DNA of 64,000 nt from Pseudothauera rhizosphaerae (GTDB lineage: Bacteria; Pseudomonadota; Gammaproteobacteria; Burkholderiales; Rhodocyclaceae): contig NZ_SSOD01000008.1 in assembly GCF_004801305.1 (NCBI RefSeq), positions 124,001 through 188,000 of the forward strand, read 5' to 3'. Position numbers and translations under genes: made by a program. This document shows, piece after piece, positions 1 to 7,107 of this stretch (positions are counted from its first letter, which is position 1; every line of letters starts with the position of its first letter). The notes beneath the pieces are model-generated. The model made no database searches. It was not told where the DNA came from and worked only from the letters and a program-made list of their open reading frames with translations.

Positions 1-687
1 GGTAGCGGTATTCGCCCCCGGCGCATAGGCCCACCCCCGGTCGATGCCCGCCGGCGCGCCGGTGGATTCCAGCGGCGCGTCCCAGCCGTCCGGCGGCTCG
101 GTGGCGTCGCCCGCGGCCGGCTCGCGCACGGCCACCACGCGGCAGCGGCAGCCCCAGCCGTTGGGCGGGTAGTGGGTCTGCCAGAAAGGGTGGTCGTGCC
201 GCAGCGTGAGCCGGCTATCGCCCCAGCGCTGGTGCTGCGGGCGCGGGCGGGCCACCAGGTCGCTGTGCACGTAGCGCCAGTACGGGCGCACCGTGAGCAG
301 GTCCGGGTCCGTGAGCTGGCGGTGGCGCCCCGCCGCGTAGCTGGTGCGCAGGTTGGTCTCGTAGATCGTGCGCGTGCGCCAGGCCTCGCCGCCCGCCGTG
401 CCTTCGCCGGTCCAGCCGGTCCAGCCGCGGCGCGCGACGATCTCCCGGAAGTCGCGGCGGAACTCGGCCAGTGTGGTGCCCTGGGCGATGGCCTTGTCCA
501 CCGCCTGACGCAGGTCATCCAGCAGGTCGGCCTTGGCGGCGCCGGCCACGACGAAGGCGCGGTCGTGCGCGGCCTGCCGGATGTCGTCCCACGCTTGCGT
601 GGGCAGGTTGGTCTTGCGGCGGAAGAACTCCGCCTGCTCGGCGAAGGGGCGGTGCAGGACGTTGGCGAGAGCAGCGGATGCGGGCAT
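1..687 (-). CDS. Mu F-like head morphogenesis protein (partial)
   Basis: Minor head protein of the Mu gpF / SPP1 gp7 family, which helps build the procapsid around the portal. The gene starts at the ATG at 685-687 and runs off the left edge, so 229 codons are visible. The family hallmark is near residues 175-192: HPFWQTHYPPNGWGCRC, the usual PPN-x-WGCRC block of this family. An in-frame stop at 724-726 limits the start; CTG at 697-699 is a weaker alternative. No clear ribosome binding site is visible. It follows the portal gene as in Mu, but with an 850-bp insertion between them. Confidence 0.9.
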   Translation of the reverse strand, partial: MPASAALANVLHRPFAEQAEFFRRKTNLPTQAWDDIRQAAHDRAFVVAGAAKADLLDDLRQAVDKAIAQGTTLAEFRRDFREIVARRGWTGWTGEGTAGGEAWRTRTIYETNLRTSYAAGRHRQLTDPDLLTVRPYWRYVHSDLVARPRPQHQRWGDSRLTLRHDHPFWQTHYPPNGWGCRCRVVAVREPAAGDATEPPDGWDAPLESTGAPAGIDRGWAYAPGANTAT

Positions 688-723
688 GTTATGCGTCAGT
701 TGTCGGCTATCAGGTGTTCGGCG

Positions 724-873
724 TCAATCCAGCCACGATAGAGGTATCCATGTCCGCTCTCCGGTGTCGTGCCATGTGCAGAGCAACGATTGGCCGTCAG
801 ACTCCCCGCCGAGTGTGTATGGCCTCCCCCGCGCAATCTCGCGCAGGAAATAGCATCCTGGCCTTGCGATCAT
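724..873 (-). CDS. Unrecognised 49-aa protein in cassette 1
   Basis: A 49-residue frame opens with ATG at 871-873, overlapping the stop of the preceding gene as ATGA. This implies translational coupling. The product starts MIARPGCYFLREIARGRPYT and ends WIPLSWLD; it contains a central GGESDG and several Trp residues. No membrane segment or signal peptide is evident. It ends just before the GCCGAAC heptamer at the cassette boundary. I do not recognise the family. The coupling and the fit between the two cassette boundaries support it being real. Two-gene cassettes are often toxin-antitoxin pairs, but nothing here proves that. Confidence 0.5.
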   Translation of the reverse strand: MIARPGCYFLREIARGRPYTLGGESDGQSLLCTWHDTGERTWIPLSWLD

Positions 874-1064
874 GCTGTTTCCCTGGCCAGCCTTCGCAAG
901 GAATAAGCGTAGGAGTTCAGCAGGCCCGCTGCCTCAAACATCTGACTCCGGATGTCATCCGCCCAGTCGCCGGAATCGAGGATGTATGCGAGTTCATCAC
1001 AGCGATTCGCCATTTCTCGATGCCGTTCTGCGGCGGTCGTTGCATCATGAATCAATGTGTCCAT
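870..1064 (-). CDS. Unrecognised 64-aa protein in cassette 1
   Basis: The start is ATG at 1062-1064, preceded by a clear ribosome binding site (CGGAGAGCAAG). An upstream in-frame start would run back into the attC-like site and was not used. The 64-residue product begins MDTLIHDATTAAERHREMAN and is mostly helical and acidic (DSGDWADDIRSQ), with a C-terminal LNSYAYSLRRLA helix. It shares an ATGA junction with the 49-aa gene. Its leader resembles that of the next cassette gene (both have CGGAGA before ATG). The family is not recognised; small helical proteins of this kind are common in cassettes. Confidence 0.6.
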   Translation of the reverse strand: MDTLIHDATTAAERHREMANRCDELAYILDSGDWADDIRSQMFEAAGLLNSYAYSLRRLARETA

Positions 1065-1088
1065 CTTGCTCTCCGTTTCAATCTCTAC

Positions 1089-1148
1089 GCCGAACCCGGC
1101 GCTCAACCCGGACGGCGCGAAGCGCCGCCGGTTAGCTCTGCGTTAGGC
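1089..1148 (+). repeat. attC-like site 1 (60 bp)
   Basis: The outer heptamers are GCCGAAC (1089-1095) and GTTAGGC (1142-1148), fitting the RYYYAAC and GTTRRRY consensus. The inner arms CGGACGGCGC and GCGCCGCCGG flank a GAA loop. The left arm carries an extra A and an extra C relative to the right arm. Such unpaired extrahelical bases are what orient attC folding, and they place the top strand on the plus strand. The DUF2528 stop codon (TAA) lies inside the right heptamer. Confidence 0.65.
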
Positions 1149-1490
1149 CGCAATTTCGGTCACTTCAAAGTCGCCTGACCCCAGCAGAGGGATTTCGTGA
1201 TCGATGATCGTGATGCCGCCGTTCGCTGCATCCGGCCAGCCTTCATCCCCGGCCAACGTCTCAACTGCGCCACGCTCGTGGTAGCCGTCCAGCAAGTAGC
1301 CCAGCAATGGGCCAGCCGCGCGGCGCGCCACGGCCTGGAACGCATCCCCGTCCGACAGATCAAGGATGTAATCGCCCTCGATCCAAAACGCGTTGATTTC
1401 CCGCGCCAAATCTTCGGGGATTTTGCCGGTGTCGATTTCCAGCGTGATGCTGGTGTCCATCCCGCTGTCCAACTTGTATCGCTTCTTCAT
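1143..1490 (-). CDS. DUF2528 family protein
   Basis: A 115-residue acidic protein starting MKKRYKLDSGMDTSITLEID. It resembles DUF2528, small phage and plasmid proteins of unknown function: a beta-rich start, a middle YILDLSDGDAFQAVARRAA and the C-terminal half with DEGWPDA. The start is ATG at 1488-1490 with GGAGACGGAC upstream. The stop TAA falls within the GTTAGGC heptamer of attC-like site 1. No transmembrane segment or catalytic motif is visible. It is the only gene of cassette 2 and reads along the phage late operon, so the late transcript could express it. Function unknown. Confidence 0.75.
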   Translation of the reverse strand: MKKRYKLDSGMDTSITLEIDTGKIPEDLAREINAFWIEGDYILDLSDGDAFQAVARRAAGPLLGYLLDGYHERGAVETLAGDEGWPDAANGGITIIDHEIPLLGSGDFEVTEIAA

Positions 1491-1567
1491 GTCCGTCTCC
1501 GTTGTGGATTGCTGCCTAACAATTCATTCAAGCCGACGCCGCTTCGCGGCGCGGCTTAATTCAGGCG
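1143..1567 (+). mobile_element. Integron-type gene cassette 2 (candidate)
   Basis: A 425-bp unit runs from TTAGGC (1143-1148) to the G of GTTCGGC (1567). Its own left half-heptamer TTAGGC is complementary to the 5' arm GCCTAAC (1514-1520) of its attC-like site, while the neighbouring heptamers are TTCGGC. This exchange of arm types is what site-specific insertion of a cassette produces. It carries the DUF2528 gene on the minus strand. Confidence 0.66.
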
Positions 1568-1573
1568 TTCGGC
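1514..1573 (+). repeat. attC-like site 2, aadA-type (60 bp)
   Basis: The outer heptamers are GCCTAAC (1514-1520) and GTTCGGC (1567-1573). Inside are AATTCATTCAAGCCGACGCC, a TTC loop, then GGCGCGGCTTAATTCAGGC, with one unpaired A in the left arm. From memory this is close to the attC of aadA-type resistance cassettes (same length, same inner arms). The site overlaps the last codons of the portal gene, whose stop is at 1561-1563. Confidence 0.78.
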
Positions 1574-3177
1574 ATCACGTCATCCATCCCCACCAGCGTC
1601 GCCAGCGCGTACCCCTCGGCCATGATCTCCACCAGATGCTCGGTGGGCAGGTCGCCGAACATCTCCAGCAGGCGCTGCTGGATCTGCGCGAGAGTGAGGT
1701 CCGGATTGTCCGCGAGCAGTCGCTCGATGTCCGCCAGCCAGTCATCCACCGCGGGCTGCGCCTCGGCCGCCAGGCGCGGCGCGAGCTGGTCGGCGGGGTC
1801 GGTGTCGGCGCTGGCCGGCAGCGCCAGGGCAGCCAGCGTGGCAGCACGCTGGCGCCAGGCGCGGGCAGCCGGGCGGGGCGACGCCCCCGCGCGCAACGCG
1901 GCCTCGACCCCCGCGGCGGACACCGGCGGGGTGAGCAGTTTCTCGTCGGACTTTGCGGCCGGGATGCGCACGCGGTCGCGCACCCACGGCTCCGGCACCT
2001 CGACACCCAGGCCGACCAGGCGCTGCAACCCCATCGAAAACGTGTTGAGCTCGGCGGCATCCTCGCGCAGATCGAACACCCACCGCGGCGCGCGGCGAAA
2101 GCTCTCCACGCCACCACCGTTCAACACCGCCATGGGATAAACCAGGTCGCGGGAGAGCGTGTTGGCGCCCGAGCGCGCATCCGCCGTGCGGATGTCCGCG
2201 CGTACGTCCCGCTGCAGGTCGGCCACGCCGCTACCCATGCCGGTGGCCTTGGCCTCGGCCGAGAGCACCTGACCGAGGATGCCCTTGCTCTGGGCGCCCT
2301 CGGCCCAGGCCACCATGGCCAGGTGCGGCGTGCTCTCCCCGCCGCCGGTCACCTTCTGGATCTCGATCCTCATGCCCTCGGGCATGATGGCGCGGGCGTC
2401 ATGGCCCAGGCTGGCCACCGCCCGCATCAGACTGGCCTTTTCCTCCGGCGTGGCCGTGGCCATGAACTCACCCAGGATGATGGGCAGGCCGTAGGTTTCC
2501 AGGAATTCCGCGAAGTCCCCGATGCTGTACGCCTTGTAGATGAAGGGCCACACCAGCACGCGGTACAGCCCCATGCGGCCGAGATAGCCGGTCTTGGGCT
2601 TCCTCGGCTGGTGCATGACCCAGCCCATGGGAATGAGCCGCTCGCCGTCGGCCGAACCGTTGTTCAGCCGCAGCTCGCGGCGCGCCATGTCCGTGCGGAA
2701 CCAGGTCTGCGGGCGCGGATGGAAGGTGGGCAGCCACTCCCGCCCCCAGCGCTGCCATTCTATTTCGATGGGCGCGAAGCCGTGGCCCACGCCCTCCATC
2801 ATGGCCAGCAGCAGATCCTCCAGGTCATCCACGGCATTGCGCAGCAGGTCTTCCACCAGGTCCGCCGTGCGCTTTTCCGCGGCGGTCGCGTTACTGGGCG
2901 GCTCGATGCGCCAGTCCAGGGTGAGCAGGGCGCCGGCGCGCTTGTCGAACTCGCAGCGCAGGTGCGAATCCCGGTCGTACATGTCGTCGAAGAGCCGGTG
3001 CTGCGCCACGATGTCGCCCTGGTCGGCATCGCGCAGGATGCGCGCGGCCTCGGCCGGGGTGAGGCCGTCCAGTTGCGATTCGATGAGCTCGTGCTGCAGG
3101 GCGGCGATGCGGGCGGTCTGCGGCTCGCGCAGCATGCCGGTGTCGATGGGGGTGCCGTATTGGTCGAGGATCTTCAT
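1561..3177 (-). CDS. Phage portal protein, DUF935 (Mu gp29-like)
   Basis: A 538-residue portal protein: the ring at the capsid vertex through which DNA is packaged. Family signatures include MYDRDSHLRCEFDKRAGALL near residues 68-87, WRIEPP, the block GWVMHQPRKPKTGYLGRMGL, and YGLPIILGEF. Length fits Mu gp29 (about 510-540). The ATG at 3175-3177 overlaps the stop of the upstream gene as ATGA. The last codons lie inside attC-like site 2, so the C-terminus (MPNA) was probably rewritten by the cassette insertion; joining the flanks restores MPNT plus stop. It follows the terminase as in Mu, apart from one extra 98-aa gene. Confidence 0.93.
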   Translation of the reverse strand: MKILDQYGTPIDTGMLREPQTARIAALQHELIESQLDGLTPAEAARILRDADQGDIVAQHRLFDDMYDRDSHLRCEFDKRAGALLTLDWRIEPPSNATAAEKRTADLVEDLLRNAVDDLEDLLLAMMEGVGHGFAPIEIEWQRWGREWLPTFHPRPQTWFRTDMARRELRLNNGSADGERLIPMGWVMHQPRKPKTGYLGRMGLYRVLVWPFIYKAYSIGDFAEFLETYGLPIILGEFMATATPEEKASLMRAVASLGHDARAIMPEGMRIEIQKVTGGGESTPHLAMVAWAEGAQSKGILGQVLSAEAKATGMGSGVADLQRDVRADIRTADARSGANTLSRDLVYPMAVLNGGGVESFRRAPRWVFDLREDAAELNTFSMGLQRLVGLGVEVPEPWVRDRVRIPAAKSDEKLLTPPVSAAGVEAALRAGASPRPAARAWRQRAATLAALALPASADTDPADQLAPRLAAEAQPAVDDWLADIERLLADNPDLTLAQIQQRLLEMFGDLPTEHLVEIMAEGYALATLVGMDDVMPNA

Positions 3178-3470
3178 GGGGTCGGCTCGTCGTACAGTTG
3201 AGGCGCCAGGTTGCGCATGGCGCCGGCCAGGGCCTCGCTCTGGGCGGCTTCGCCCACCATCCTGCTGGCGTGCTGCAATCCGGCGCGGATGCATTGGGCG
3301 TACTCCAACCGGCTGAGCGCCGGACGGGAGGCCACTTCCACGGCGAGGTAGGTGCGCCCGTCGATGCGGCCGGCCAGATCGGCCAGCCATTGGCCGATGC
3401 GCTGGCGCCAGCCCTGCGGCTGATTGCTGCGGAAACGCCACCAGGTCTCGACGAAGCGCAGATCGTCCAT
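3174..3470 (-). CDS. Unrecognised 98-aa phage protein
   Basis: A basic, Trp-rich protein starting MDDLRFVETWWRFRSNQPQG, with a helical C-terminal half (ALSRLEYAQCIRAGLQHASRM). It sits between terminase and portal, overlapping the first by TGATG and the second by ATGA, so it belongs to the late operon. Mu itself has no gene here. No motif is recognised; a small packaging or portal accessory role is only a guess from position. Confidence 0.75.
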   Translation of the reverse strand: MDDLRFVETWWRFRSNQPQGWRQRIGQWLADLAGRIDGRTYLAVEVASRPALSRLEYAQCIRAGLQHASRMVGEAAQSEALAGAMRNLAPQLYDEPTP

Positions 3471-5266
3471 CAGAACATCCTCCGCGACTCGTACCCGCCG
3501 AAGTCATCGGCTGGCGGCGCGTTGAAGCCGTCGCCCCGCGGGCGGCCGTGGCGGCCGAGGGACTGGAAGCCGTCCGTGCCCACGGCGCGGGTGGTCGCGA
3601 CCATCCACAGGATGGCCAGCGCCGACAGTCCGTCGTAGTGGTGCCCGGGCTGGGCCTCGGGCCAGGTGTCCAGCTCGGCCAGCAGCGCCACCAGGCCGGG
3701 CGAGAACAGGATGCGCGGCTCCATGGCGTCGGTGATGAAGGGCTCCAGGGCATCGATGCGGCTTTCCTGGTCGCCGACGGCGGTAACGCCCACCAGCGGC
3801 ACCGGGCATCCGAGGCGGACCGATTCGCGCACGATGTTCTGCCGTTGGGCCTCGAAGGCGGCGTTGTTCTCGAAGCCGACCAGCGTGCAGTTGAACTCGC
3901 GCTGCACGCTGATCAGGTCGGCCTCCAGCTTGCTGGGCACGCGCCGCTTGATGGCGGCCTCGATCACGTTGAGTTTCGCGCGGGCTTTGTCATAGCCGCC
4001 GATCAGGATCGCCGAGGGGTCGGACGACTGGCCCTTGCCCACCGAGGGGTCGCAGGCGCCGAACATGATCCACTGCCCGCGCACGATCCAGAACTTGTAG
4101 CCGGCGAACACCTTGTCCTCGTCGCTGCGCGGATCGCCCTGCAGCTCGGTGTCGAACGCCCGCCTGTTCTTGACGCGCTGGCGCATCAGCCAGTAGAGCG
4201 AGCGCACACCCGGCCAGCTGATGACGGCGCCTTCGTCCATCTCGGCGCGGTGCGCCAGGTAGAAGCGCCAGGACGGCAGCTCGGTGTCCGGGGCGAGCTG
4301 GCCGCGCTCGGCAAACTCTTCCATCACGGCCTTGTCGTCGTTGAGCATGATCTGGGCGCACTCGTCCCACAGATCCGGATGCGTCGGGAAATGCTCGATG
4401 GCGCGGAAGTGATGCACCAGGTGGCCTACGGTGCGCTTGGCGCGGCTGATCGGGTCATCCTTGTTGAGGATGGTGCCCACGCCCACGAACTTCACCGAGC
4501 CATCCGGCGGGCCGAGGTAGTCGATGGCCTTCTCCAGCCAGTCCCAGCGGTTGTCGCGCTCGGTCGGGCTCTTGGCCTCTTTGTCGGTGATCAGGTCATC
4601 GCCCAGCAGCAGCTTGGGGCGGCTCGCACCGTGGAAGGTGCCGCGGATCGCCTGCTCGGCGCCGAAGGCCTCGAACTTCACGCCGGCGCGGCTGACGAAC
4701 TCGCCCACCTTCCACTGCGGGCCGCGGCCGCAGGCCTCGGGGAAGTCCAGCGCCAGGGCGGCATTGACCGTCAGTTCGGTCTTGACGACTTCGAGCAGCT
4801 TGGTCGGCAGCTTGGTCTCGGCGCCGAGCAGCACCACGTAATCGACGAAGTAGGGCAGCGGCACAACGTCGGCCCAGCCGACATCCTTGCGCACCTCGGC
4901 CTTCTGCAGCAGCGCGCGCACGGCCACCCAGCACGGGCCGACCTTGGTGGTGAGGGAGGATTTCGCCTCGCCCCGCGGCGCGATCCACCATTCCTTACAG
5001 CCGCCCGGGGCGTCCAGCAGTTGGGGGAAGCGCGTGAAGAAGTGCCGGTGAAAGCTCGATGCCGGCGGGCGGATGTGATGCGGGAAGTAGGTGTGGGCGA
5101 AGAACTCGAAGTCTCCGTCGACCAGCACGCGCCGGCGCCGCGCCACACGCGCGGCCGGCGACGGATCGAGGCCGACCTGGTGGGCGGTGATCTCCCGGCG
5201 CAGGTCGGCGACCAGGTCGGCGAGGTCATCGCGGAAGTCGCGTTCGGTGGTGGGCTTGGTGGCCAT
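3470..5266 (-). CDS. Phage terminase large subunit (Mu gp28-like)
   Basis: A 598-residue packaging motor and nuclease. The start at ATG 5264-5266 gives MATKPTTERDFRDDLADL and overlaps the upstream stop as TGATG; upstream in-frame codons read through another gene. Motor motifs: a Walker A-like APRGEAKSS near residue 95-103 and a Walker B-like KLLLGDD near 210-216. The C-terminal nuclease half contains FGACDPSVGKG and later DALEPFITDAMEPRILF. Size and neighbours (gp27-like small subunit upstream, DUF935 portal downstream) agree with Mu gp28, which packages by headful from integrated DNA. Confidence 0.93.
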   Translation of the reverse strand: MATKPTTERDFRDDLADLVADLRREITAHQVGLDPSPAARVARRRRVLVDGDFEFFAHTYFPHHIRPPASSFHRHFFTRFPQLLDAPGGCKEWWIAPRGEAKSSLTTKVGPCWVAVRALLQKAEVRKDVGWADVVPLPYFVDYVVLLGAETKLPTKLLEVVKTELTVNAALALDFPEACGRGPQWKVGEFVSRAGVKFEAFGAEQAIRGTFHGASRPKLLLGDDLITDKEAKSPTERDNRWDWLEKAIDYLGPPDGSVKFVGVGTILNKDDPISRAKRTVGHLVHHFRAIEHFPTHPDLWDECAQIMLNDDKAVMEEFAERGQLAPDTELPSWRFYLAHRAEMDEGAVISWPGVRSLYWLMRQRVKNRRAFDTELQGDPRSDEDKVFAGYKFWIVRGQWIMFGACDPSVGKGQSSDPSAILIGGYDKARAKLNVIEAAIKRRVPSKLEADLISVQREFNCTLVGFENNAAFEAQRQNIVRESVRLGCPVPLVGVTAVGDQESRIDALEPFITDAMEPRILFSPGLVALLAELDTWPEAQPGHHYDGLSALAILWMVATTRAVGTDGFQSLGRHGRPRGDGFNAPPADDFGGYESRRMF

Positions 5267-5460
5267 CAGAAGTACTCCGGCCAGCGCGCGGCCAAGACGG
5301 CGCGATCGCCGTCCGCCACCTCGTAGAGATAGGCCAGTCGCTCGAAGAGGGTTTCGCCGTCGGTCAACCACACGGTGCCCTCGGCGCATTCAACCAGGTC
5401 GTTCAGGGCCGCGAAGATTTCGCTGCGGACTGCACTCAGGCGCCCGCTATCCCTATCCAT
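5266..5460 (-). CDS. Unrecognised 64-aa phage protein
   Basis: A small acidic protein starting MDRDSGRLSAVRSEIFAALN, with a middle DGETLFERLAYLYEVADGDR. It overlaps the gp27-like gene upstream (8 bp) and the terminase start downstream (TGATG). It is an insertion relative to Mu order. No domain recognised; probably a helical accessory of packaging, by position only. Confidence 0.72.
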   Translation of the reverse strand: MDRDSGRLSAVRSEIFAALNDLVECAEGTVWLTDGETLFERLAYLYEVADGDRAVLAARWPEYF

Positions 5461-5953
5461 ACGCCTTCACCACTTCCTCACCGAACGCCTCCAGCATCTC
5501 GGCCAGCCCCGCCGCGTTACCGGGGTAGCGCGCCTTGGTGAATTCCAGTAGGCGGCGGATCACGTCCAGCGCCACGGCCAGGCGGTCGGTCTCCGGCATC
5601 AGGCGCTTGAGCACGGCGGCCATCTTGGTGTGGCTGTCGGCCAGGCTGGCGATCGCCTGCACCTTGGCGAGCGGCTCCATGTTCTCGGCCCCCTGGATGG
5701 CCTCGGCCGCGGCCTGCGTCTGCTGCACCATCACCGCCAGCGTCTGGCGCACCACGTCCTCGATGCCGCCGCCGGCGATCATCTGCGCGGATCGGGCCTT
5801 GTCCCAGTCGTCGCCGGCGCGGCGCGCCTCGGCCTTCCAGCGCCGGGCGGTGGCCACGGGCACGTCATGCTTCACGGCCGCGATCTCCAGCCCGAGCTGG
5901 TCGAAGACGTAGGCCGCGCGCACGGCGCGGCGGGTGTCGTCAGAGTGGGCCAT
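5453..5953 (-). CDS. DUF1804 family protein, putative small terminase subunit (Mu gp27-like)
   Basis: A 166-residue protein starting MAHSDDTRRAVRAAYVFDQL. The N-terminal region has a helix-turn-helix-like stretch (LGLEIAAVKHDVPVATARRW), as in small terminases that recognise phage ends. A helical middle and a C-terminal helix with LLEFTKARYPGNAAGL follow. ATG at 5951-5953 was chosen because it follows the gp26-like gene with a 14-bp overlap. Family DUF1804 occupies this position just upstream of the large terminase gene in Mu-like phages. Confidence 0.85.
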   Translation of the reverse strand: MAHSDDTRRAVRAAYVFDQLGLEIAAVKHDVPVATARRWKAEARRAGDDWDKARSAQMIAGGGIEDVVRQTLAVMVQQTQAAAEAIQGAENMEPLAKVQAIASLADSHTKMAAVLKRLMPETDRLAVALDVIRRLLEFTKARYPGNAAGLAEMLEAFGEEVVKAYG

Positions 5954-6230
5954 GGCCGGGCTCCCCCGGCATCGCCGCCCGGTCCAGCACCACGTCGCGC
6001 CCGCGCTCGGTGAGCGTGGCGGCGTCCCCGGTGCCCAGCACCAGGCCCACGTCGGCCAGCCACAGGATGTCGGCACGGACGCGATCCACGGTGGCCACCT
6101 GGCCGTGCACCGCCTCCAGCTCGTCGCGCAGGCGGCGGGCGGTCATGGACTGGCCGGCGCTGAAGAACAGCAGGGAGAGGATGCCGTGGCGGCGGATGCG
6201 CTCGGCTTCCCGTTGAGCGAAGGTGCTCAC
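5940..6230 (-). CDS. Mu gp26-like phage protein
   Basis: A 96-residue winged-helix-like protein starting STFAQREAERIRRHGILSLL and containing RVRADILWLADVGLV and LTERGRDVVLDR. It uses GTG (6228-6230), whose GTGA overlaps the stop of the gp25-like gene. This small family stands between gp25 and gp27 in Mu relatives; its role is not established. The wing-like end suggests DNA binding, which is inference. Confidence 0.82.
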   Translation of the reverse strand: MSTFAQREAERIRRHGILSLLFFSAGQSMTARRLRDELEAVHGQVATVDRVRADILWLADVGLVLGTGDAATLTERGRDVVLDRAAMPGEPGHGPL

Positions 6231-6625
6231 GGCAGCCCCCTTTCCGCCACGCGGTTCATCAGCGCCCGCAGGCTTTCGCCGATGACCTTGAGCGTGCCCT
6301 TGATCTCGGCCACGTCCTCGGCCGTGGTATTCACCCGGCTATAGAGCTTGTCCAGGTCTGCATGGGTGGGCGCCTTCTCCACCAGCACGTCCAGCCGCGT
6401 GATGCGCGCGGCGTGGTCTTCCAGCTCGCGGTCGATGGCTTCCAGCCGCTCCAGCACGCTCTGCTGCCCGCGCTGCACGTCGGTGCGGTGGGCGGCGAGC
6501 TGGTCGCGCAGCATGTCGCCGTATTGCTGCAGCAGGCTGCGGCCCATGGCCCACAGCACGCCACCCACGGCGGAGACTACGGCGGCCAGGAGCGCCACGG
6601 TGAGGTAGTTGATTTCGATGATCAT
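6227..6625 (-). CDS. DUF2730 family protein (Mu gp25-like)
   Basis: A 132-residue protein with one N-terminal membrane segment (YLTVALLAAVVSAVGGVLWA), then a long coiled-coil region rich in Glu, Arg and Leu (LERLEAIDRELEDHAARITR). This is the architecture of DUF2730, the Mu gp25 family. ATG at 6623-6625 overlaps the Rz stop as ATGA. It lies right after the lysis genes, so an envelope-associated role is plausible but unproved. Confidence 0.87.
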   Translation of the reverse strand: MIIEINYLTVALLAAVVSAVGGVLWAMGRSLLQQYGDMLRDQLAAHRTDVQRGQQSVLERLEAIDRELEDHAARITRLDVLVEKAPTHADLDKLYSRVNTTAEDVAEIKGTLKVIGESLRALMNRVAERGLP

Positions 6626-7107
6626 GGGGGCGTCTCGGTGGGCGCCTGGATCAGGGCGTTGAGCCGGCGGGCGCATTCGGCGTACCGGGCACCGGCGGCG
6701 AGTGCCCAGCGGTAGATGTGGGTATCGGTGGCAACGTGTCCGGCATCGGCTCCACCGCCAGCGGGGGGCAGCTCCACACGGAGACCCGGGGCGCTGTCGA
6801 GCAGGCGCAGAGCAGGCTCGCGCAGGCAAGCACGGCCATCGGTAACGGTAGACGTGGCATTCAGGCGCTCCTGGGTGAGTTGGTCGGCGATGCGCCGGGC
6901 GGCGGACAGATCGAGGGCGAGGCGGTTTGCGCGGGCCAGCGCCTGGTGCAGCGCCACGCTGTTGGCGTCCGCCAGCGCCACCAGCTCGCGGGCGTGTTCG
7001 GCGCGCACCTGCTGCACTCCGGCGCCGCCCAGCTTGTAGCCCGCATAGCACCCGACCGCCGCGGGGGCCAGCACCATCACGAGCGCGATCAGCCAGTCGC
7101 GGGTCAT
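6622..7107 (-). CDS. Rz-like i-spanin
   Basis: A 161-residue inner-membrane spanin that, with an outer-membrane lipoprotein, fuses the two membranes at the end of lysis. The N-terminus has one membrane segment (WLIALVMVLAPAAVGCYAGY, residues 4-23). A periplasmic helical domain follows (RAEHARELVALADANSVALH ... RRIADQLTQERLNAT). The start at ATG 7105-7107 overlaps the lysozyme stop as ATGA. A second gene, Rz1, is embedded in another frame, which is the classic lambda arrangement. Confidence 0.88.
   Translation of the reverse strand: MTRDWLIALVMVLAPAAVGCYAGYKLGGAGVQQVRAEHARELVALADANSVALHQALARANRLALDLSAARRIADQLTQERLNATSTVTDGRACLREPALRLLDSAPGLRVELPPAGGGADAGHVATDTHIYRWALAAGARYAECARRLNALIQAPTETPP
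6651..6860 (-). CDS. Rz1-like o-spanin lipoprotein, embedded in Rz
   Basis: A 69-residue lipoprotein encoded wholly inside the Rz gene in a different frame of the same strand. It has a short hydrophobic signal (MAVLACASLLCAC) ending in a lipobox, L-C-A-C, and a mature part very rich in proline (PPLAVEPMPDTLPPIPTS). Both features are diagnostic of Rz1. ATG at 6858-6860 is used; an internal ATG seven codons later would also give a complete signal peptide. It pairs with the i-spanin to bridge the periplasm. Confidence 0.85.
   Translation of the reverse strand: MPRLPLPMAVLACASLLCACSTAPRVSVWSCPPLAVEPMPDTLPPIPTSTAGHSPPVPGTPNAPAGSTP

Larger units (their letters stand above)
717..1142 (+). mobile_element. 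Integron-type gene cassette 1 (candidate)
   Basis: The unit runs from the TT of a GTTCGGC heptamer (716-722) to the G of a GTTAGGC heptamer (1142-1148). Its right end is a 60-bp attC-like site. The cassette's own left heptamer half (TTCGGC) is complementary to the 5' arm of that site (GCCGAAC, 1089-1095), as expected for a cassette that circularised at its own attC. It carries two small overlapping genes read on the minus strand, opposite to the attC orientation but along the phage late operon. The call rests on site architecture; no integrase is in the window. Confidence 0.62.

Noticed and set aside
1197..1559. Plus-strand frame of 120 codons through cassette 2, ending in NNSFKPTPLRGAA
   Set aside because: The tail is translated attC sequence, a familiar artefact; the antisense DUF2528 gene explains the unit better.
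1393..3201. Long plus-strand frame of about 600 codons over the portal gene
   Set aside because: Opposite-strand shadow of the DUF935 gene. Its start runs through attC-like site 2, and the product is His/Gly/Ala-rich without motifs.
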